Of a stretch of DNA of 64,000 bases, positions 48,090 to 59,196 are shown piece after piece. Both the position numbers and the translations under genes were made by a program. Every line of letters begins with the position of its first letter. Positions within the stretch are counted from its first letter, which is position 1. The stretch comes from Colletotrichum lupini (lineage: Eukaryota > Ascomycota > Sordariomycetes > Glomerellales > Glomerellaceae), in assembly GCF_023278565.1 (NCBI RefSeq), contig NC_064680.1, forward strand, positions 248,001 to 312,000. Direction: 5' to 3'. The notes below the pieces were generated by a model. That model was not told where the DNA came from. It ran no database searches and saw nothing but the letters and a program-made list of their open reading frames with translations.

Positions 48090-51000
48090 CTAACTTTCTC
48101 TTTTTTTTATCGATTTAACCGTTATAGTTAGAGGTATAATTCGACCTTAGGCCCGTTTACTAAGTTATCTCCTTTTCCCCCTTTTCTTTACTCTTTTTAT
48201 ATAACTTATCCCTCTATTTATATAGTAACTTTTCCGCTACTTACGAATTACTCTAATTCCTTATTAAGTGCTACTTTTATAAAAGCGTTTGCGAGGTTAT
48301 TTTTATTATTAATCTAACGGATCTCGAGTATCTCGCGCCTTTCGTACGATTACCTAAGAGCTATAATATCGATTATAAGCCTCTTTTCCTTTATCGTTCC
48401 TAATTTAACGAGGTATTCGTATAGCGAATAGGAATCGGTATAAATAACCGTTAGAATAGGTAAAAGGCTAATTCGATCGGTAATCTTCCTTAGCGTCGTT
48501 AAAATCGTATAAAAAAGGTTAACGCCGTTAACTATACTATAGACCTCTAACGCTAATATACTTCTCGTTACCCGCTTATTTTTAATTAACGAGTAGTGGA
48601 TTATATTACCGTATATAGCGAATTCGCTCTTGCCTAGACTCTCGTTAGCTAGGATAATAATATACCCTAATTATAAAGTAAGGTCGTTATTATTTATAAA
48701 TAACCTATTGACGAAGACGTAGAGCTTACTAATTATAAGGTCGATCGGGTAGTAAACGAGACCTCGATCGAGATTCGTTTATTATTACTTAAGCCGCTTA
48801 TTAAGTACTTTAACGTTTTATTTAGTTAGATTTATAGCCTACGCTACCCTAGCGTAGTTAAAAGTTACCTCGGACTAATAAATACTTATAATATATACCC
48901 CTTATATAAGCTTAGCCTTATACCGCTTCTTAATATTAATTACGTTTAGGTTAACGAGGTTAATCTTCTCACCCTACCCCTTTTACTAAAAAACGACGGT
49001 TTCCCCTTTAATTATAAAAATCCCGCCGTTAAATACTAAGGGGGTATTTATTATAAGGACCTCTTTTAACTTCGCTACGAAGCCCGCTTTCTAAAGCTCC
49101 TTATCCTCCTTCTTTATAAAGTTAATATCGGATAGGCTTAATATATCGTCGGTCTATATTCCGACGATCCTAAATTAATTACTTTTATACTCCGTAACTA
49201 ATAAGCACGGGTCGTATATAAAGGTAACTATTAATAGTTAATTAATATAAAAATCGTAATAAGTAGCCTATTAATAAGTACCCGATTCTACGAGCCTATA
49301 TAATAGCTTAAGCACTTTAATAATCGTGCCTTCTAGGTACTTACTAGCTATTTCTTTTAGTAAATAGGCCAGGATTTTCTTTATAAGCCCTGTGGCCGAT
49401 TGGGTATATACCTAGGTAATATTACGGCTCTAAATCTCGTATCCCTTTTTCCGTAGTAATACTATTAATACTATTATTAATCGTTAGCTATAGCGCTATA
49501 TAGTGGGTAATTATATAAGTAGCGTTGCCTTTTTAACGTCGCCGTACCCCTAAATTACGTATCTAGACTTCTCGTACGGTTAGGGTATTCCTTTTCTTTT
49601 AATTTTACGAACTATTTATAATTTAAATATATAGAGGTTTATATACTTTTTTAAATCGTAGAGGATAAATTAATAGACCCCTCGATTGCGCAAAGTATCT
49701 ACTTCGATAAGATCTAATTCCTTATATAGCTTTTTAATAGTTATAATTACGCCTTCTTTACGTAGTTTAACTACTAGTTCGAAATCGGCTTTCTCTTTTA
49801 TTATATAAAAGGTGTTAATTACCTCGTTACTAGTAATAAATTGCTGCGTTAGTACTTATTATCGTGGTCTCTTACGACGTCTCGCTAGTAGTATTAGTAC
49901 CCTTTTAGTAATTTCCTTTTCCTCGTCGTCTATTAGTACTACTATAACGATTTCGTTAAGGATGATTTCCTATACCTCTACCGCGGGTTATATAGCTTCC
50001 CCTAGCTCTTCTTCTTCTTATAGGCTAGAAATTACCTCGATAGGATCTATATAATATAGTTTAATTACCGTAATTAATACCTTAAGTAACTAGTCGCAAT
50101 CTCTCGTAACTACGCAAGAACGCTCGTTAACGGAAATTAATTTATATAGCCCAGCTTATTATTAAGTAATTTCGCGCTATACTCGTATATCCGAATTTAG
50201 AAATATATCTAAATTAACCCCTATATTAGGCCTATTGCGCGTAGTAATTACCTTATTAACTTACCTTTTTACGCTTACCTCGCATAATACCCGCATTACT
50301 TTTTTAACTACTTAAGCTCGCTAGCTTACGTTTAGTAACGGTAGCGAGGCTAAGGTCGTTCTTAAATATGCTCTAAATATTAAAAGCGTCGGTATAAGCC
50401 CGTTAGGCCCTATAGTATTATTATAGTATTTAAGTGCTGTCTAAAGGTATTCGTCGTCGTTAGAATCGGGATTTTCCTCTTTAATAATTTTAAACGCTCT
50501 TTTTAACTACTAGTGCGCCCTTTCTACCTTTTTAATACTATAGTACGCTTCGACGGGCACGACTTTTAACTATATACTATAGGCCGTCGCATTTTCTTTA
50601 AATTCTACTAACTTAAAACTAGTATTAGCGTCGGTTCTAATACCGTTTAGCGGTCCCTAGTATATATCGATCTAGCTTTTTCGCAAAGCTATTTATACTA
50701 TTTTTACTTATAGATCCCATAAGAATTGCCCTACTTAGAAAGATATAGCTACGTCGATTATATATAGTACTAGCCGACTATTTAAGTAGAAGATATTAAC
50801 GACGATTTCCTAGTTAAAGTTAAGCTTATTACATAATTTAAACTTAAATCTACGTAGGCTCTGCGTATTTATTTAGTATTAGTAGTATACTTTCGTTAAC
50901 TACTCTAGCGCCCCTATTTCGATATTATTATTACCCAATTACTTTAGGAAGTTATATAGCCTCGTAACTAACGGGTACTTAAATTTCCAGTATAATCTTC

Positions 51001-54000
51001 TAAGCTTACTTTCCGTTAGGTAATTAATCGACTTCGTATTATTAATAAGCTTTATAAACGCATACCCCTATTATCGTTCGACTATCTCGAAGTACTTATT
51101 ACTAGAGATTCTGTTCCTCGTATTATCGAATATAATACCTAGTCGATCTATGTCTTTTAGATATAGGAGAAATAGGGTATTAATAGGTAAAATATAGAAA
51201 GTTATCGTTCCGAAGTATGTCTCTACTTTTACCGTACCTAGGGTAACGATTTCCTTACCTAGGCCGAAACTAATCCTCGTAATACCCGCTATTAACGTAT
51301 TAAATATTACTAGCGCGATTTTTTATAACGCTTAGAATTACCCTTTTCTTCTTATTAACTATTATAATACCCTAGTATTTAGGATAATCTTATAAAAATT
51401 ATCTAGGCCGTACCTTTCGCTCGTATAGAATATTTATATAAGCTTAGTATTCGAGTAATCTAAATAATATAAAAAGGGCCCCTCTAGCTACCCCTAGAAT
51501 TACTTAGTACTATATCTCTTTTTTTTAAATATTAAGAGAGTAGAATTCTGCGCTATTAGATTCGTTTTTTCGCTTACCTCTATATCCGTTATCTAAGGGA
51601 CCTTCCCTTACTATTTATAAATAAAAGCCTACTTATTAAGGGCTTTTATTACCTTTTATTCGTTTAGCCTTATATATCTTCCCGAGGCTAACGGGGCGAA
51701 GAAAGAATAGTTAATATTATCGACTTCGTTATAATCTAATTCGTCGGTATAGGGGGTAAGATCTTCTTTATTTTCCGAATCTCTTATAGGGTGCGGGTGC
51801 TTTAGGCCGCTAAATTAGCTATTTTCGCTAGGTTCCGTGCCCCCGGATCTGCCCTTATATATAACGAGGAATTAGTTAAATCGATAAGGGCTAGTTTTAC
51901 TATTTACTACCCTCGATTTTTTATATTATTTATACGATTTAGTACGCTTTTCCTTAGAGTAGTTACTTAATTAATATCTATCCTTTTTATAAATAAAATA
52001 CTGCTTTTTTTATTACCTTACTCGCAAGTTAAATCTCTACTTATTTAACAAATCTAGGATTCCCTATTAGCGATTACCGTACTTAGCTTCTTTTCTTTTC
52101 TTATTATACGTTCGGTCGACCTAATATTACTAATAAGGGCTGTCGTACGCTTAAAAGTAGGTTTAGTATAGCATTCTCGCTTTAATATTAAAGCTAGATC
52201 TTAGCCTCGAGTAAAGCGTCTCGTAGTTTTCGGGTACTTAGTATAAAGTTATTTTCGTTTTTAGAACGTATTAAATTGCGGTATAAAAATATCCGACTTT
52301 CCGCTCGTTAGTCCCCTTATTTAACTAGGTTTTCGCTAGCTTATTAATTCGATCGATAAGCTCTTTAAGGATTTTTACTCGCAATTTACCCTCTATCGTC
52401 CTAGCTATAAATATAAAAGAAATCGCTCGTAACTTAGATAAGAGCTCTAGATTCCTATCGTAAGTCTCGAAGCGGCTTTGGATTACGTTAATAATACTAA
52501 GAAAGTCGTTCCGATCGAAATTACGTACCGCTTCGTAATAATAATTAAAGGCCTTACTTACGAATATAATATTAATTACTAAATAGTACTAGTATTCTCT
52601 AATCCCGACTTTTTTATAATAGTTATAGAACATCGTTAAGGTCTCTTATAAGACCTCGTACTTCCCCCCAGAGTACAATTTCTCTCTTAGGAAGATCTTT
52701 TTAAGATTTATAAATTACCTCGTATTTATTATTATATTTTCGGTATTTATATGCGATCCCTGCGTCGCTACGTATTATTAATAACTTTAGGTAGTTTGCC
52801 TCCTTTCTTATTAGCTAATTAGTACCGAATTTTATATTAGTAGCGGCGACGAGCTATAGATCGAAATAGGCAGAATTATCAATTATCGTACTTCTAGTAC
52901 TATATTTTACCTCTATATATCCTTTTATAACGATAGATTACCGTTAGTAATTATAAGAAGGAAATCTAGGTCGTTTACCTTTTTTTTAAATTTATTAAAG
53001 CGATTATACGCCCTATCGACTTATACCTAGGTTTATATTACGAATTCCTCCTCCGTAATCGTCGCTACTAGGATTTCGTAAGGTTCTCGCGATTATAATT
53101 ACACTAGTAGTACCCCTCGCTTATAGAGGAATTTATTAACCGCTTTTATAATTCTTAGGCTTGCGCTTACGAACTATTCGTCTAGCTAATAGCTAAAGTT
53201 ATTTACGATTTCGTAAAATAGGGGTTACCCCTATAGCCCCTTTTTCTTATAGACCTTAGTTAAATAGATTAATACCGCGTTAATTTACTTACTATTAAGT
53301 TAATCCGCGATTCTATATATCTACGTTCCCTAATAGTCCGGGTTAATATTTACTTACTTATAAAGGATTAGGATTCCGTTTAAAATCGGGTTTCTTCTTC
53401 TTTTTCTTTACCCTAACTCGCTAGGGGTCGTGCTCTAGCTTATGCCCGTATTAGTAGTCGCTAGTATATTTAATCTTAATAAGGATATATTTAATCCGCG
53501 CGTTAGCTATAATAAACCCGTGCTTTTACTACCCGACGAATTCGTCGGGGTCTGGGTAATTCCCGCTTCCTCTTATTATCTCGTTACTACTCTCGTTTTT
53601 ACTATCTTTAGTAACTATTATTAGCCCTTTAGATCGCTAGCTATCGTTCTTATTAGGATCCCCCTTTTTATTTAGTATAAAAAAGTAGGTTTTAATAGTC
53701 CCTTTTTTATTGGTAGTAATAGACGTTTATATTACTATAAAAAGACGAAGTAATTAGTCTTAGGATCTTTACTAGTTACTAATTTTCGCTATTTTTAGAT
53801 ACTTCTAGCCTCGTGAGCCTCGTGCTCCTTATAATCTCTAAATTACTTCTTTCCTCGACTTACTTCCTCTAGGGCGGTATTCCGTAGTAATAATCGAAAG
53901 TAGACGCCGGGCGGCTCGTAGAGGAGCCGTATAGGTAGTTAAGTACGGTTAGCGAGGTTAAGTCCTCTTTTTTATAAAGTCGCGCAGTTATTAAAAATAC

Positions 54001-55050
54001 CTACTATAATTTACGCTTATACTAGCTAAGGTTAGATACTTTAAAAATCCTTTCTCTTACGGCCTCTCGGTACCCTATTTTATAATTTTTTAAGCGGTCT
54101 TTTTTATAAGCTAATTGCGCTAATTTAGTAATTATCGTTTACTAATAATTCCTTCTATTACTTAGTTAATTTCCTAAAATTAGTAATTTCGTATTAGGAG
54201 TTAGTAATATAAAAAGGGGCTTTTTAATAGCCCTCTAGAGGATTCTCTTCTTTTTCCTTAGACTTTAGTAAGAGGTTACTTACCCTCTCCTAAATTAGTA
54301 ACTTTCTTTTTCTTTTTAGGCTAGCCGTCTCTTTCCTTAGGCTAACCTCCGATACTTATAATACTCGTAGCTCGAGGCTATTATAATTTTTAAATCCCCT
54401 CCTCCCTCGTTAAACTATCCCCTTAACTATATTTTTACGGAATACCCGGGGAGTAGCTAAGGGGGCTATAAGGAGGCCGTTTAGATCGCGGGCCTTAAAG
54501 TTAGATCCGTAAGATCTTTATAATAGTAAACCCTTCTATATACCGTAAATTTCTTAGCTTTATAACTCTTATATTAGTAGTTACTACGCTTACTAAGAAG
54601 ACTATTATGCTTAAAGATCCTTTTTTTAAATCGCGCAGTACTCTTTTATACCGTACTATCGAGCCCGTTCGTTACGCTAGTTAATTAGGTAGGTAGTCGT
54701 CGTACGAGGAATTCCTTTTATTAATTTAGCTAGTTAATTTCTAATCGCGGGCCGGCCGTAGGGAAGTTATTTAATAAAAAAGGCTACTTAAAGCGACGGC
54801 AAAATACTAGTTACCTAAGCGGTTCCGTTAATTAGTATAATTTAACGTAGTAAACGTCGACCTTTCGTAGGTAATAAAAGTCTACGATTACTCGATTCTA
54901 TACGGCGTTTAAAAATCGCCTCCTTTTTCGTTTATTTCCGTAAGGTTAATTAGTATAAATCTCTTATCCTATACGGTCTTAAGAAGTCGTCTCTTCTATA
55001 TAATAAAATACCTTACTAATTTATAATAATAGAATTTAACTACTAATTAG

Positions 55051-55252
55051 TATTAGTATCCCTATTATAAAGTAGTTAGTTCGAACCGTAGTTAACGAAG
55101 AGATTAATTAAACTATCTGAATATTTGCGTAGGTATAAAAAGGAGGTTCTAACCGTAGGTTAGGCTGGCTACGATAATCGTAAATAGGGCCCCTAATTAG
55201 CCCCTGCGCAGTCGGCTATATGCCGCGGTCGAATTAGACTTCTAATCCGACA
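55051..55252 (-). repeat. Right LTR (5' LTR) of copia copy 2
   Basis: 202 bp from tattagtatccc to aatccgaca. Confidence 0.9.
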
Positions 55253-55257
55253 GCTTC
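55253..55257. repeat. Right TSD of copia copy 2
   Basis: gcttc, identical to 47883-47887. Confidence 0.9.
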
Positions 55258-55838
55258 AAGTTACAAGTCATTCTAGATAGCAAGAAAAAACCGAACTCGA
55301 GTATTGATATGAGTACAAAACAAAGCACACGGCTAGATACAATGACACTCCTCTACCTAAAGTACACTGTAAAATACGCGAGACTCTACATATATAGCGG
55401 AATACGTGGTGACAGTCACTGTCAGACTTTTGGACACAAATCTCAATCCACAGTCTTTGCGAAACGGAACAAATGCTATCATAAGCTTCAAGGCTCCTGC
55501 AAGCGCGTACCGCAGACAAGCCCCACGACGCCCGACTCATCGCTTGTTGCTCTCAGACTTGAAGGGAAACTGTGTCAGGATGATGAAAAGAGATGAATGC
55601 TCTCATGATTAAAAAGCATGGTATCGCTGACTAAATCATGCCCCAAAGATAACAACAGCAGTGAATAAGAGCAATGAAATCGAAATTGTCCTGAACTCAC
55701 TGACTGACATAGTACTCAAGGCTTGGTGCAGTGACATTTGGTGAAATAAGTCCTACTCGTCGGAGTTCATTGACCCAGAGATGCTGACTTGCGTTCCAGC
55801 CATACTTTTATCTTTCAACGGTCGCGACCGAAATGACT
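55258..55838. other. Gene-free stretch
   Basis: Balanced composition; the overlapping ORFs at 55268-55612 on both strands have no recognisable content. Probably the 3' flank of the minus-strand gene at 55839. Confidence 0.4.
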
Positions 55839-56500
55839 TCACATGAAATTGCCAGCCTGCGATGGAATTTGAGAGACGCAATCATAATGGACTGAGCTAG
55901 GCGGTTTTACTACATTTCTGTGACTTTCAAAGTACAGGAAGCCACCCACTCCCATGTACGGCAGGATTACCGACAGCATGACTAATAAACCGCTCGGTAT
56001 GACAGCTAGCAGATAGCCTTTGGGGAGTTCCCCAAGATGGCTTAAATTTCTTGGAATTGCTATTAAACTTTCGCAAAGACCTTCCTCATGGTCGAGTCCA
56101 ATGTTAGGTACCCACGTCACCTTTATATCCACATAGCTGAATCTTTCTTCTATCCTTATCCGCACATTGTGTGAAGCTTAGACGGATACGAGACGCAAAC
56201 AAACGTGAATGTTTCAGAAAATGCTTTAACAACCCAACCCAACCCCCCATTGCAGAGAGTGTATCCATCAGCAAAGCGAGTCTTGGCCTCCAGGCTCAGG
56301 CCGCAGTCGTTTGTGGCATAAACAGTGTAAGGACCTTTGCGCTAGTTGGGATCTTAGATGATTGCAGACAACTGGAAAGAAACACAACCACTTCCAACCA
56401 TAGCCTAGTAGACATTGAGAAGCTCGACTCTGCAGCCGACAGCGGCCATAGCGATGCCGGCGTGAGATGCCAAAAGGCAAGTAACGGCGGAAGCCTTCAT
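55839..56500 (-). pseudogene. Candidate secreted/type I membrane protein gene with three in-frame stops
   Basis: The model complement(join(55839..56136,56190..56500)) would give 202 codons. Exon 1 starts at ATG 56500 with a signal peptide (MKASAVTCLLASHAGIAMA) and a Cys-containing ectodomain (NDCGLSLEAK, LCNGGLGW, FVCVS). The 53-nt intron (GTATCC...ATTCAG) brings the frame into exon 2, which holds a membrane segment (YLLAVIPSGLLVMLSVILPYMGVGGFLYF) and a short tail. In exon 1 there are three stops, TAG, TAA and TAG, each one C-to-T step from a Gln codon; alternatively they fall in an unrecognised intron. A TATA box (GTATATAAAG, 56733-56742, minus) lies 233 bp upstream. I do not recognise the family. 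Confidence 0.45.
56137..56189 (-). other. Proposed intron of the candidate membrane protein gene
   Basis: 53 nt, GTATCC donor, CTAAG branch-like motif, ATTCAG acceptor; links the two open frames in phase. Confidence 0.4.
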
Positions 56501-56732
56501 AACTTTGACATGCCAGCCGCCATCCCATTTGATCGCCTTTTCTTCTGGCAAGAAGCACTCTCTTATTTGCTGATATTGTTTATTCGAACTTCCTTGGCAA
56601 TGCTCGAGAAGGCGGGGTTCTGTGCAAGGCTTCTTTCGCAAATACTCCAAGAGGCCATTGAAAACAGTAAGCCGAATGTAATTAGGATGAGAAAGAGTAG
56701 AGGAGACTTATTCCAACATTCGGGAAGATTAG

Positions 56733-56742
56733 CTTTATATAC
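56733..56742 (-). promoter_or_regulatory. TATA box upstream of the candidate membrane protein gene
   Basis: GTATATAAAG on the minus strand, 233 bp before ATG 56500. Confidence 0.4.
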
Positions 56743-57642
56743 GTCAGCGAGCATAGGCCTCGAGTCAGTTTCATAGCAATCCGCAGCTATCAGACATAAG
56801 GGCGAGCCCCCTCCTCGAGGCCTTGGAGGCAAACGCAATGCCGGCTCTGCCCCATTGAGATCGAATGATCTGACAACCGCATGGAAGATAGCTAAGGAGT
56901 CCGAAAGCCTAAGCTTGACTAACTCTGGCGGGAATCAAATACAAGAACCATGGCAAAGCGGTCCGATGGGCTCAGCAGCCAGATCATGTATGAGATCTTA
57001 GCTGGTGGGACTTGAAAATGCGTAGGTCCTGAGATTATCATGTGCACTTTATGTTATACTTAAGGATTTAGGACAAAGTAGGGCTTTCAAGGTTTGGAAC
57101 TTTGCTCAGAGAGACCCAGGGGGGGGAATCCTCCAGTCTGGCGTTTTGTTGACTCATTGAACAAACGGTACAAGTATGCCCCTTTTTCCTCTTGATTTTG
57201 TAGAGATCAACTCCTGATGTGTTTCGTCCACTGGCGCTCCTTTTACTACAGCTAGTTTACCTATAGAAAACGCATCGTTCAATCTAGCCACAAATACAAC
57301 GATCGATGTAAATTTGTGACAGGGCTACCAGCTAAAAGAGAATAGTTTCGGTGACTAAAGTTGGATTTAACTTAATGTATACTTTAGAAAGCAATATACC
57401 CTGTTTATCTACTGCTAAATAGTCTTCGCAGTAATCGAGTATGATAACTTGCCTTCGGCTTTAGAATTAGTCCTAGCCCAAGTACCAAAAATTCCCTAGC
57501 CCCTTGGCCAGACAAGCCTAAGCCCACAGACTTGAGGAATTGACGAAGTCAATGCTACTGACATAAGAAGCGATGTCAAAACAGCGTACGTGCGCAGCTG
57601 TCTAACTTCCACATAATGCGCTGCCGAAGGGTGACCCTCGAG
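56743..57642. other. Gene-free stretch
   Basis: No ORF with recognisable features on either strand. A run of nine G lies at about 57118-57126. Probably 3' flank of the secreted-protein gene to the right and upstream region of the gene to the left. Confidence 0.4.
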
Positions 57643-58320
57643 TCAGAAGCTATCATTGCAGGAGCTTCCACAACCGTAATTCTTGAATTCGGTGGGAGCC
57701 TTCTTTTCCAAGAATTTAGTCCAGGCCGTGTAGTCTCCTTTGCTACTTGTGCACCTTCGTCTTTGGTACCCCTTTTGGCTCAACATCTGCTGTTGGCTCC
57801 AAATGACATGGCACCCTTGATCGTTCCAGGTACACGCAGTCAAAGAGGTCGATCCGCTGCAAGTCTGCGTCTGATGGCCAACGCTGATACTGGCAGTCAC
57901 GAACTCGGCCGTGATTCCAGCCGAAATTTCGAAAGAAGTAGTCTCGCAGACCTGGTTGTTGACGCCCTATGTTGCCTGGCACGACTGGCTCTTGGTGCAG
58001 TAAACTTTGCTGGAGGCCTGGCGCCAAGGGTCGTTGTAAAGGTTCTGTTCGACAACGAAATAATCGTTCCAGCACTTGACACCCGAGGCGTACTGATGAT
58101 TGCCGTCGGAACCCAGGTAACGGCCTTCGCCGTCGTTGTAGCGAGCCAGGAGCACGCCTCGTTTACCGATATCCATATGGTTCGGCTGAAGGGTAATGTC
58201 GTAGGTTTCAGCATATGCGATCTCTCCTGCGATCCAATCAGGCTGTCTATCCCGTGACACCAGAGGTGATGCCAAAGAGACAGTCGAGAGCAGGAGAGGT
58301 AAGATCAGAGAGGTCTGCAT
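57643..58320 (-). pseudogene. Secreted Cys-rich protein gene with one in-frame stop
   Basis: One continuous frame of 225 codons from ATG 58320 to TGA 57643, interrupted only by TAG at 57967-57969 (codon 118). CAG-to-TAG is the simplest origin. Residues 1-17 are a signal peptide (MQTSLILPLLLSTVSLA); a Lys-Arg pair at 53-54 could be a Kex2 site. Ten Cys occur in the remainder, an even number suited to disulfide bonding, five or more of them after the stop (e.g. TCSGS, ACTW, GCHVIW, YGCGSSCN). An alternative is a 42-nt in-phase intron ending at that TAG, but its donor is poor and it would remove two Cys. I do not recognise the family; a small secreted effector-like or defence protein is possible but unproven. 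Confidence 0.6.
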
Positions 58321-58982
58321 GATAGAGGATTGAGAGGCCGAGCTTGTATGGTGTCGTGTCAACGGATTGTATTCAACGAAGTAGGATGGATATGGACCGA
58401 AATAATCATAACCCTGATCAGACTTAAGACTTTATTTATGTACCCACGAATGGAGGGAGTGTATCTGATAGCTGTTCTCACCATTGCCTCGGTATGCTAT
58501 ACTCGGGGATTTGTTGTGCCGCCTCAGCTTCTCCTATATTCGGCATAAGTCCGTAATATGCGAACTGGAGCTTCTGTCTGCGCGCGACTCAAAACCCATG
58601 TCATAAAGTACAACAGAGCTTGAGCAGCAATTTAAGGGAACCTTGTGTTCTTTAGGCAAGAAAGGCGCTGATTCTCGCATACTTAGACATGGAGCCACTT
58701 GAAGATCTCATCATGCTGCAAAAATATCAAACCTGACCGTTTTTCTCTATTTCTCTATCCATCTCTCCATTAGAATATCTCCATTCATCCCACCAAAGTG
58801 TAAGCGATAGTCATAGGTGCTAGAGTATAAATCTGCAGTATTTATGGTATGCTAGATCTTTTTAAAAAAAAGACTCGAAGCAAACTTTCTAGCCCCAAAT
58901 TCTTGTAGTGACGAAAAGCATAGTCAACGTTTATATCTTTAGCTTAGGAAATCACATCATAGTCGGCGAGGGCCGCGACGGG
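58321..58982. other. Upstream region of the secreted-protein gene
   Basis: Holds a TATA-like cataaataaa (minus strand, 58431-58440) about 110 bp before the ATG at 58320. No other gene seen. Ends at the LTR of the next element; the last five bases before it are aaatc. Confidence 0.4.
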
Positions 58983-58987
58983 AAATC

Positions 58988-59196
58988 TATTAGGCCTCGC
59001 CGGTCAGGCCTCGTTAGTTAAAAGATAGCTTAGGGGGTATAAAGAGGGGGACTAAGTAACAAAGGAGCAGCTTAGGTATATATAGAGCGTTAGTAATATA
59101 TTTTAAAAAAAGGGTAAATTTTAATAATTCCTTTTTTAAACCCTAATAATAATTAGCTTTTATAAGCTTCTTCCCTATATTATATACTTATTAATA
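58988..59196 (+). repeat. 5' LTR of the second gypsy family
   Basis: 209 bp, tattagg...ttaata, the mutated form of TGTCAGG...TTGACA. Confidence 0.85.

Larger units (their letters stand above)
47888..55252 (-). mobile_element. Ty1/copia LTR retrotransposon, copy 2, RIP-destroyed
   Basis: 7365 bp, same family and same (minus) orientation as 11740-18591, with 202-bp LTRs and TSD gcttc. The degraded minus-strand RT motif IVGIQTDDIL is clearer here (about 49.14-49.18 kb). The order is gag (right), integrase, RT/RNase H (left). It carries about 500 bp near 53.85-54.35 kb that copy 1 lacks. No intact frame; CA/TG depleted throughout. Confidence 0.9.

Noticed and set aside
56171..56776. 201-aa plus-strand ORF
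   Set aside because: The opposite strand shows a signal peptide, membrane segment, TATA box and intron in a consistent order; the plus-strand frame has mixed composition and no such features.
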